Of a stretch of 64,000 bases of DNA, positions 35,843 through 46,900 are shown piece after piece. Origin of the DNA: Bacteroidales bacterium (GTDB lineage: Bacteria; Bacteroidota; Bacteroidia; Bacteroidales; VadinHA17); the NCBI GenBank assembly GCA_025454795.1, contig JALONT010000006.1:40322-104321 (forward strand), read 5' to 3'. Made by a program: the position numbers and the translations under genes. Position 1 is the first letter of the stretch. Each line of letters opens with the position of its first letter. The notes beneath the pieces were generated by a model. It was not told the origin of the DNA, did no database searches, and saw only the letters and a program-made list of their open reading frames with translations.

Positions 35843-37846
35843 ATGAAAAAGTTAATCAAAACAGGTAATGTATTCATGTTGGTTAGTCTGATAATCATCA
35901 AGAGCCTTCCTTTACTGGGGCAACAGAATTATGTAGCTTATAACTCCGGATCCAGGTCATCATTATTTTCGGATGGCTTCAATGATAACTCAAACCAGTG
36001 GATAACTGACAACCAGTGGATAAGCGGTAAGTTCGAAGGAGGATATTATAATATCATCTGTAAAAATTATCAGCAAACTACAGGTCTCTCATATAAGACT
36101 GTCCCAATTACTATGAGCACAGACTATGAGATCGAAGCTGCAATAAAAGTCATTAAGGGAACAGGTGCCCTTGTTTTCGGATTGACAGATAAATTCGACC
36201 ATTACAGGATTGAGATATCCGAAAACAACACCCTCGCGGTCATTAAAGATACGCCTTCAAAAAGAAAGGTTGAGAAACTATTCAAAGGACCAGGTATTTT
36301 CCAGATTCAGGAAGATTTCTATAATAAACTGACTGTCAGGTGTATGGGCGGAATTTATTATATCTTTGCCAATGAAGTGCTTGTAGGTCAATTTAATAAT
36401 ATCAAGCCTGAAGGAAATGGTATTGGCTTCAATGTCGGGACGGATTCGGAGATATCGGTAGATTATATGGAGGTCTCTTACCTTACAGCCGCTGCCTCTC
36501 CGGAACTTGCAACGAAAGAAGCGACAAAACGAGGAAATGTAATTCCGAATATGCCGGCAGTTGCTTCTGGTTCCGGGCCGGTAATTTCCTGGATAAGCCC
36601 TTCGGGAACAAACACAATTCTTGAATCTTTTTCTGCAAAAGTAAGAGCAGCAGTAAAATCAGAATCCGGATTGAAATCAGTATTATTTTATGTTAACGGT
36701 GTTTCAAGAGGAGAAGGCGAAGTACTGCCATCGGCTGAAAACGACCAGACATTTGTTGTTGAGAAAGCCATTAACTTCGGACCAGGACAAAACAATATCT
36801 ATATTGTAGCAACGAACAATAATGGTGCGACAAAGTCAGAGTTAAGATATTTTTCAAATCCGTTAGCTGTGGTGCCTGTTGTTTCATGGTCGAATCCCGA
36901 GAATTCAAGTACACTTGTTAACAAGGAGAGTTTTTCTATAGGTGCATGTATAAAATCTCCTACAGAACTGAAATCTGTGAAACTGCTGGTTAACGGAAAT
37001 ATTCAATCTGAAGACAATGTTTTCCAGGTATCAAATATGGGAGACTGCAACTATAACTGGCAGAGCTCAATTGTTCTTAAAGAAGGAGATAACAACATTT
37101 ATATAATCGCAACCAATGTTGCAGGAAGCACAACGTCGGAAAAGAGGCTGATAAAGCTTCAGCCTTCACTTGCCGAGAGAAGGCTCGCACTTGTTTTCGG
37201 TAACTCCCAGTACAGTACCAGCACTCCTTTGAAAAATCCGGTGAACGATGCCAATCTTATGGAAGGAACTCTGAAGGAGCTTGGTTTTGATGTGATCAAG
37301 CAAATCAATGCAGGAAAAGATGAGATGATGACCGCCATCAGGGAGTTCAATGAAAAGCTTCCGACTGCAAATGTTGCCCTGTTTTATTATGCTGGTCATG
37401 GCAACCAGGTTGATGGAAAGAACTACCTGATACCTGTGGATGCAAAACTAGAGAAGGAGGGCGACTGCAAGTTTGAGGCGATTCCTGTCGATTTCATTGT
37501 TGAGGAATTTGAACGATACCCTGAGAATACCAATATTGTGATCCTTGATGCCTGCAGGAACAATCCATTTGCTGCCTGGGCCCGCGGCGGTGCAGCAGGA
37601 TTCCGGGCAATGAACTTCACAAGCGGAACCCTGATATCATTTGCCACTTCAGAAGGAGCCACTGCAGCTGATGGAAAAGGAGCAAATGGTCTGTTTACAG
37701 AGGAACTGGTAAAACAGATGGCGATACCTCAATCTATACTGAATGTTTTCATGAATACCCGCGTGCAGGTGAGAAAGCTGAGCAATAACCAGCAGATACC
37801 AATGGAATGGAACAAGCTGAACGGGGATTTCTTTTTCAAGAAGTGA
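35843..37846 (+). CDS. Secreted caspase-fold (C14) protein with jelly-roll and Ig-like domains
   Basis: A 667-residue protein with a signal peptide. Residues about 40-212 form a concanavalin-like jelly roll of the 3-keto-disaccharide hydrolase/DUF1080 type ('FSDGFNDNSNQWIT', 'GGIYYIFANEVLVGQF'). Two Ig-like bacterial domains follow (about 245-335 and 345-440; 'ISWISPSGTNTI', 'VSWSNPENSSTL'). The caspase p20-like domain covers about 450-667, with the catalytic His in 'FYYAGHGNQVDG' (near 518) and Cys in 'VILDACRNNPF' (near 571). Bacterial orthocaspases cleave after basic residues; this one would act outside the cytoplasm. It immediately precedes the giant repeat protein. Confidence 0.9.
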   Translation: MKKLIKTGNVFMLVSLIIIKSLPLLGQQNYVAYNSGSRSSLFSDGFNDNSNQWITDNQWISGKFEGGYYNIICKNYQQTTGLSYKTVPITMSTDYEIEAAIKVIKGTGALVFGLTDKFDHYRIEISENNTLAVIKDTPSKRKVEKLFKGPGIFQIQEDFYNKLTVRCMGGIYYIFANEVLVGQFNNIKPEGNGIGFNVGTDSEISVDYMEVSYLTAAASPELATKEATKRGNVIPNMPAVASGSGPVISWISPSGTNTILESFSAKVRAAVKSESGLKSVLFYVNGVSRGEGEVLPSAENDQTFVVEKAINFGPGQNNIYIVATNNNGATKSELRYFSNPLAVVPVVSWSNPENSSTLVNKESFSIGACIKSPTELKSVKLLVNGNIQSEDNVFQVSNMGDCNYNWQSSIVLKEGDNNIYIIATNVAGSTTSEKRLIKLQPSLAERRLALVFGNSQYSTSTPLKNPVNDANLMEGTLKELGFDVIKQINAGKDEMMTAIREFNEKLPTANVALFYYAGHGNQVDGKNYLIPVDAKLEKEGDCKFEAIPVDFIVEEFERYPENTNIVILDACRNNPFAAWARGGAAGFRAMNFTSGTLISFATSEGATAADGKGANGLFTEELVKQMAIPQSILNVFMNTRVQVRKLSNNQQIPMEWNKLNGDFFFKK

Positions 37847-37975
37847 TTTTTTGATAAAACTATTGATAACCGTTTCTGGATCTTATTTTTTAGGCAATCA
37901 TAGAACTTACTGGAAAGAAGAAATATGATGTTGTTTGGGATTTCTTATTCATTTATACATTAATGATTTAATGTT

Positions 37976-40900
37976 ATGAAAAAGTTGTTGCTCCTTTTCA
38001 TTCTGCCCGGATTCTTTCTCCTTTTTCCAGCTCAACTGATTTATAGCCAGACATTCACTGAACAGACCACTATTATATTAACGACAGTATCAAATAGTTC
38101 TGCAGCCTGGGGTGACTATGACAGTGACGGAGATCTTGATATTTTGTTAACAGGAAATGGTAAAGCAAAGATCTATCGGAATGATGCAGGATCATTCACA
38201 GATATTAATGCCGGATTGACAGGTATAAATTCCGGTATCGCTTCATGGGGAGATTATGATAATGATGGAGATCTTGATATTATTATTTCCGGAAGCTACT
38301 ATACAATAATTTACAGGAATGATGCAGGGGCTTTTACTGATATATCAGCCGGATTGCCAGGCCTGAATCAGTGTTCTGCAGCATGGGGAGATTATGATAA
38401 TGATGGTGACCTGGATCTCTTATTGGCCGGTGTTACATCTTCAGGTGAAAGAATCTCAAGGATATACAGGAATGATAATAATGTCTTTACAGATATTGAG
38501 GCAGGCTTGACGGGAATCTATGCAAGTTCTGTCGCATGGGGAGACTATGATAATGATGGTGACCTTGACATAGTTATCCTGGGCAGGTCGAGCATTAACC
38601 AGATGATTGCAAAGATCTATCGCAACGATAATGGCGTTTTTAATGATATAAATGCCGGTTTGTCAGGCGCTTATTATGGCTCTGTAGCATGGGGAGATTA
38701 TGATAATGATGGTGACCTTGACCTCCTGTTAACCGGCAGCAATTATATCCTTAAATTATATAGAAATGGTGCCGGAATTTTTAGTGAAGTCAATACGGGA
38801 TTACCGGGTGTAAGTAATTCAACTGCTGCATGGGGCGATTGTGATAATGATGGTGATCTTGATATTCTGATAGCCGGATATTCTTCAACCGGAGAGTACA
38901 TTTCGAACATTTACAGGAATGACAGCGGTACCTTCAATAATATAAATGCAGGATTATATGCGCCAATACCCCGGGGATCAGTTGCCTGGGGGGATTATGA
39001 TGGTGACGGAGACCTGGACATCCTGCTTACAGGTGGTAATGTTTCAAAGATTTACAAGAATGTATCAACTACCTCAAACACAGTTCCTTCTGCCCCATCC
39101 GGTTTAGCTGCAACATCGACAGGGACAGGCATGGTCCTTTCGTGGAATAAATCGACCGATACGAAGACACTTCAGACAGGATTGACCTATAACCTCTATA
39201 TCGGAACTTCATCCGGAGCCGTCAACAAAAGGACACCTATGGCAATTTTACCAGGAGGTTATAGAAAGATCGTTAAGAAAAGTGAAATCCAGTCTAATTC
39301 ATGGACGATCAAAAGGCTTTCCGCAGGCACCTATTACTGGAGTGTACAGGCAGTTGATAATAGCTTTGCGGGATCTGGTTTTGCAACCCAGACGACATTT
39401 ACCGTACCATTCTCAAATTCTGTTTCTCCTGCCACCGACCAGGTAATCGCAGTTAACCAGGCCAGTGCAGCATTGACCGTTACTGAATCCAGCGCCCCGA
39501 CTTCCAGGCAATGGAAATACTCAACCGTTAACGGGGGCCCTTATAATCAGTCAATTTCAGGCGCTACAGCAACAACATGTTCTCCGTCCTTTCCCTCCCT
39601 TGGCACTTATTACGTTATTTGTGAGTCAACCAGGAGTGGAATTGCTTATATAAGCAACCAGGTTAAGATAACGGTCTCATATTTTATACCTCAGACAGGG
39701 TTAACTCTGCCTGGCATCCAGAATGGTTCATCTGAATGGGGAGACTACGACAATGACGGTGATCTGGATCTCCTGTTGACAGGAACAAGTCAGACTGATG
39801 GTTACATTTCAAGGATCTACAGGAACGATACAGGCATCTTTACTGATATCATTGCAGGCCTCGCCGGAGTGTCAAACAGCTCCGCTTCATGGGGAGATTA
39901 TGATAATGATGGTGACCTGGATATTGTATTGACCGGCATTTATACATCAAAAATTTACAGAAACGATGCCGGAGTATTCACTGATTTAAATGCAGGGTTA
40001 GTTGGTGTTGATTATGGCACTGTCAAATGGGGTGACTATGACAATGATGGTGATCTGGATCTTTTACTGATGGGAAGGGCTTCCGGATCTTACGGAGTTT
40101 CAATAATCTACAATAATAACAATGGCATTTTTTCCGATATAAGTGCCGGGTTGCCGGGTATATACGAGGGATCAGCAGCATGGGGCGATTATGACAATGA
40201 CAGTGATCTTGATATTATTCTGGCGGGAAATAATCCTGCTGGTGGTATTACCAGGATTTTCAGAAATGACAATGGAACTTTTACAGATATTAATGCAGGA
40301 TTAACAGGTCTCGCTTCCTGCTCAGTTGCCTGGGGAGATTACGATAGTGACGGAGATCTCGATATTTTAATGTCTGGCTCTTATTCTACATATATTTACA
40401 ACAACAATAACGGTAATTTCGCTTCAGTTAATTCTTCATTACCAGCATTAACTAACTCTCGTGTAGCATGGGGTGATTATGATAATGATGGTGACCTGGA
40501 TATTTGCTTGTCAGGAAAAGGTCTTACCGGGTATGTCACAAGGATATTTCAGAATAATAATAATTCGTTTTCTGAGGTTGTGACAGGGCTGGCAGCCGTT
40601 TATGACGGATCTGTTGCCTGGGGAGACTATGATAAGGATAACGACCTTGATCTTATTGTGACAGGCACTTCTTCATCAGGTTATTTTACAAAAGTGTACA
40701 AAAACAACATTGGTACACCAAACGACATCCCTTCAGCTCCTGCAAACCTGCAGACTGTTATCGGAGGCAATAAAGTTACATTTACATGGAACAGATCTTC
40801 GGATTCAAAAACCGGTCAGGCTGGTCTTGGTTATAACTTATATGTTGGCACAAATTCAGGGTCTGTGAATAAAAAGTCTCCAATGTCAGATGTTCCGGGA

Positions 40901-43900
40901 GGTTTCAGAAGAATAGTACAGAAAGACGGGCAGGTAAATACATGGTATATTAAAAGGCTTCCTGCAGGTAACTATTTCTGGGCTGTTCAGGCAATTGATA
41001 ATTCATTTGCAGGATCTTCTTTTTCAACCGAAGGAAGTTTTACAATCTCTTATGCGACTTCAATAAGTCCGGTAAATGATCAAAATCTTATAATAAACCA
41101 GAGCGGAACAGCACTTGCTGTTTCCGAAACTTCTCCTGCTGATTCACGACGATGGAAATACTCAACTGTAAGCGGAGGTCCTTATGATTATATTATTACA
41201 GGTGCCACAGGTACTTCCTATACTCCAGTTTTTACTGATTGGGGTACCTATTTTGTGATTTGTGAATCAATCAGAAATAGTATCATCTATAAGAGCAATG
41301 AGGTTAAAATCAAAGTTCCTCTTTTTACCGGATTAACTGCACTTAATCTCCCCGGGGTGTCTGGAAGCAGGATGAAATGGGGTGATTACGACAATGATGG
41401 CTATCTGGACCTTCTTTTTACCGGAAATGGTGGTATCGTAAGAATCTATCGAAACACTGCTGGCGTTTTTACAGATATTGCAGCAGGATTGCCAGGTTAT
41501 TCTTTTAACTCAGTCGAGTGGGGAGACTATGATAACGATGGTGATCTTGATATCTTGTTTTCTGGTCCCGATTATTCAGGAATTTACAGGAATACTGCAG
41601 GCGTCTTTGCAGATATTGGTGCCGGGCTGCCATCAGGCAGCTACGAATTGGGCAATGCTACATGGGGCGACTATGATAACGATGGTGACCTGGATATACT
41701 CATGGTCGGCGATTACAATTCATACTTATACAGAAATGAAAACGGAACTTATGTACTTATTGATGCTGGACTTCCCGGTCTTTACGCTGGTTCATCTGAA
41801 TGGGGTGATTATGATAATGACGGGGACCTTGATATTTTAATGACAGGTGCTGATAATTCGGGTTTTGGTGTGTCTCGAATTTACTGCAACGACAGAGGAA
41901 ATTTCAGTCCTGTTTCAGCAGGATTAACAAGTGTGCAATACGGCTCATGTGCCTGGGGAGATTTTGACAATGACGGTGACCTGGATATTATAATAACAGG
42001 TTATGACAACAATTATTACAGTGTATCAAAAATATACAGAAATGATAATGGCATTTTCGCTGATATCAATGCCGAATTATTAAAAGTAAAGTATGGGTCA
42101 GCTGTCTGGGGTGATTATGATAATGACGGTGATCCGGATATATTTTTAACTGGCATGAGCGATGACGGCAGTACGGTTTCAAAAATATACCGTAACGATA
42201 ATGGCCTTTTTACCGGCATTGATGCAGGGTTACCAGCTGTTCAGAACGGATCTGCAGAATGGGGAGATTTTGATAATGATAATGATCTGGATATTCTGAT
42301 CTCAGGCACAAGCGATATGGGAAACATATCAGTTTTATACAGGAATAATATTACTACAGCAAATTCAGCACCATCAACTCCATCAAGTCTTCAGTCAGTC
42401 CCAGGCTCAAATAAAGTAACCCTTTCCTGGTCTAAATCAACTGATTCAGGTACACCTCAGAATGGATTATCTTATAATATATATATTGGAACCTCATCAG
42501 GATCGGTGAATAAAAAATCTCCAATGGCAGCAGTACCTGGTGGATACCGTCGTATTGTCAGGAAAGGATATCAAAGCAATACATGGATAATAAAGAATCT
42601 TCCTGTCGGCAATTACTGGTGGAGCGTGCAGTCTATAGATAATTCTTTTAAAGGTTCTGCATTTCCTACTGAAAACAGCTTTACAGTCCTTTTTACTAAT
42701 TCCATAAGCCCAACCAGTCAACAAAGCCTGGGATTAAGTCAAAACGGAACTGCATTAACAGTTACTGAATCTGCTGTTCCCGCTTCCCGCCAGTGGAAAT
42801 ATTCAACAATCAGCGGAGGTCCTTATAGTCAAAATATTACCGGAGCTACAGGCACTTCTTATACCCCTAATTTCTCTTCTTTCGGATCATATTATGTTGT
42901 TTGTGAATCTGTATATAGTACTGTTACATATACCAGCAACGAGGTATTAATAAGGGTGCCTTATTTTAAGGAACAGACCGGGACAGGAATAACTGATTTT
43001 TACTACCAGGGTTCTGTCAAATGGGGTGATTATGATAGTGACGGTGATCTTGATATTCTGTTTACGGGAGAAGGCACTTCATCCGCAAAGATTTATAAAA
43101 ACACTGCAGGCATCTTCTCAGATATCGCTGCCGGATTGCCACATATTATATATAGTTCTGCGGCATGGGGTGATTATGATAACGATGGGGATCTGGATAT
43201 CTTGATCAGCGGTTATTCAACCAGTCAAGATATTACAAGGATTTACACTAATGATGCCGGAATATTTACTAATATCAATGCAGGTCTGCCAGGACTGGAA
43301 TCCGGATCTGCTGTCTGGGGAGATTATGATAATGACGGAGACCTCGATATTCTATTATCTGGAAATAATTTTACAAAAGTATTCCAAAACAGTAATGGAG
43401 ATTTTTCAGATGTTGGGGCCAACCTGGCAGGAGTAAGTTCAGGCTCCTGTGCATGGGGTGATTATGATAGTGACGGTGATCCTGATATCATTCTGACAGG
43501 AATGGTCGGGACCACTCCAATATCAAAAATCTATCGCAATGATAATGGCGAGTTCATTGATATAAATGCTGATCTCAATGGTGTTTCTAAGGGATCTGTC
43601 GCCTGGGGTGATTATGACAGCGATGGTGATCTCGATCTGCTTTTATCAGGTTTATCTTTAACTGATCCGCTTGCAATAATATATAAAAACACTAATGGTA
43701 CTTTTTCTGATATAAGTGCCGGTTTGTCCGGATTTTATAACAGTTCAGCTGCCTGGGGAGATTTTGACAATGATGGTGACCTTGATATCTTAATCTCAGG
43801 TAACAATTCAGTTGAAAAGATTTCAAGGATCTACCGGAACGATAGTGGTGTATTTATTGATATCAAAGATGGACTTACAGGCGTTGACTACGCATCAGTT

Positions 43901-46900
43901 ACCTGGGGTGATTATGATAACGACGGCGATCTGGATATTCTTTTAACAGGTTCCGGGCAATCAGATTACATTACAAAACTATACAAGAACAACATAACCA
44001 CTTCTAATTCAGTTCCTTCAGCACCAGCTAACCTGAATTCGAGTATTGGGTCCAATAAGGTGATGCTGAATTGGGATAAGTCGACAGATTCAAAAACATT
44101 ACCGGCCGGGCTTACTTATAATTTATATTTAGGTACTGCTCCGGGTTCAGTGAATAAGAAATCACCTATGTCAGCTCTTTCGGGAGGGTACAGGAAAATA
44201 GTGCAGAAAGAGATCCAGACAAACTCCCTGACAATAAAGAACCTGTCATCCGGAACTTATTACTGGAGTGTTCAGGCAATTGATAATGCATTCGCAGGCT
44301 CGGCATTTGCAACAGAAGCCATCTTCACGGTTAACTATTCAACAAGCATAAGTCCGATTGCCAGCCAGGCATTATCAATTTACCAGAATGGTAATTTGCT
44401 TACAGTCAGTGAATCTTCTCCTGCTGATTCAAGGCAATGGAAATATTCACAGGTCAGTGGTGGTCCTTACTCTAATATTATTACCGGTGCTACAGCGACA
44501 ACCTGGACTCCGGTTTTCTCAGCATGGGGGAATTATTATGTAGTTTGCGAATCTGTAAAGGGATCTGTTTCATATATCAGCAATGAAGTAAAAATCATTG
44601 TGCCGGTATTCCTTGATCAAACCGGAATATCTGTACCCGGATTATTTAGAGGTTCAATTGCCTGGGGTGATTATGATAATGATGGTGATCTTGATCTTTT
44701 CGTGAATGGTCTTGCATCTCCGGGTGTTGCAGGTGTTAACAACCTGTCAAGGATTTATAGGAACGATGGTGGCACATTCACCGATATTCAGGCTGGTATT
44801 ATAGGAATTATGCAAGGTACAGGTGCATGGGGGGATTATGATAACGATGGCGATCTGGACCTTATTATTTCCGGATTTCTAACCAGCGGAGGAAACTATA
44901 CTTCAAAGATATACAGGAATGATGCCGGAATATTCATAGATATAAATGCAGGTTTGATAGGTCTGAATGGTGCCAGTGTTGCCTGGGGCGACTATGACAA
45001 TGATGGTGATCTTGATTTATTAATGACCGGATATACTTATTCCGGTTCAGTATCCCTGACTACAAAAATATACAATAATAATAATGGAGTCTTTTCCGAA
45101 ACTAATACTGGTTTACCTGGATTAATTGGGGGTTCAGTTGCATGGGGAGATTACGATAATGACGGTGATCTCGACATTCTTTTAACCGGAGACGCGAACT
45201 ATACCGTTAGCTCTTTAATCTCAAAAATATACAGAAATGATAATGGTTCATTCACTGATATCAATGCAGGTTTACCCGGGCTGGCTTATGGCTCCTGCAA
45301 TTGGATAGATTATGATAATGACGGTGATCTTGATGTTTTACTGACAGGAGACGCTTCATCAGAACCTATAACAACAATATTTCAAAACAATAATGGTTCA
45401 TTTTCAGAAATCGCTTCCGGATTAACTCCAGTTTCATCCGGCTCAGTTGCATGCGGCGATTTTGACAATGACGGAGACCAGGACATTTTATTAAGCGGGA
45501 CAGGCAGTTCCGGAATAATATCAAAAGTGTTCAGGAATGATGGAGGCGTATTTACTGAGATAAACGCCGGGTTACAGGGAGTATATAATTCCTCTGTTGC
45601 CTGGGGAGATTATGATAACGACGGTGACCTTGATATTGCCCTTTCAGGATGGAATTCAAGTGATTTTTATTCTAAGATATATAAAAATTCTTGCCTTTTG
45701 CCAAATACAAAACCTGATGCTCCTTCCAATCTTGTAGTTACACCAGAAAGCGTAAATAAGGTTATATTGTCATGGAATAAATCGACAGATTCACAGACTG
45801 CACAGGATGCTTTGAACTATAATATCAGGGTAGGAACAACTACAGGAGGCAGCAATATCGTAGGACCAATGGCATCTGCAACCAATGGATTAAGAAGAAT
45901 TCCGGCCAGGGGGAATGCGGGGTTTAAAAACACCGGATATGCACTGAATATCCTTACTCCCGGCACATATTACTGGAGCGTTCAGGCAATAGACCAGGCT
46001 TATACAGGTGGCAACTGGGCAACTGAAAGCACATTTACTCTTCTCGAAGGGCCTGTAGCAACTGCTGCAACTGCAATCACTCAGACAGGCTTCACTGCAA
46101 ACTGGGGAAGCTCTGCAGGCGCAACAGGCTACCGTATAGATGTAGCTACCGATGCCGCCTTCACAAGTCTGCAGTCCGGCTATAGCAACAAAGATGTTGG
46201 AAACATTACAAGTTCAACAATTTCGGGACTTACATCAAATACAGCCTATTATTACAGAGTAAGAGCCTATATCGCTACAGGAACCAGCATTATTAATTCC
46301 AATACTATACCTGCTAAAACCCTGGCAATTCCACCTGCTACTCCTACCTTACAGAGCGGATCTTCCTGCAATGATCTCGTAACACTTACATGGACTGCCG
46401 CTACAGAACCTAACTTTCTCAGATACAGGATCTACGGTGGAATTTCACCAAACCCTTCTGTCAGAATCGACTCAACTGAAAACGGAATAGCTTCAGCAAC
46501 GACAAAAACAATCTCTGGTCTGAACCATGGTAACACATATTATTTCAGGGTGACTGTGCTTCTCAGTAATGGAGTGTCAAGCCAGTATAGCAATGAAATA
46601 CAGGTGACTGTTAAGAAGGGGGTAATTCCGAAAATAAAATCAAAATGGAACGATGTCCTTATTTGCTATAATTTAGGTGATTCAATTAACCTCTTCCAAT
46701 GGTACAAAGGGGCATCAGTAATATCCGGTGCTATTGGCCAGTATTATGTAACAAACAAAGCGGCCGGGAGCTACAGTGTATTAACAACTGATAAAAATGG
46801 CTGTATTAACTCCTCCAACATAATAAACCTGACAGGAGCAAAATCATTGTCTGTATTCCCAAATCCTGCTGAAAACAGTTTTACTCTTAACCTCAACAGT

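Noticed and set aside
38100..45690. A possible CRISPR array or tandem DNA repeat
   Set aside because: The periodic sequence is coding: about 145-bp spaced W-G-D-Y-D-N-D codons in one open frame, with no constant spacers or repeat-spacer pattern.
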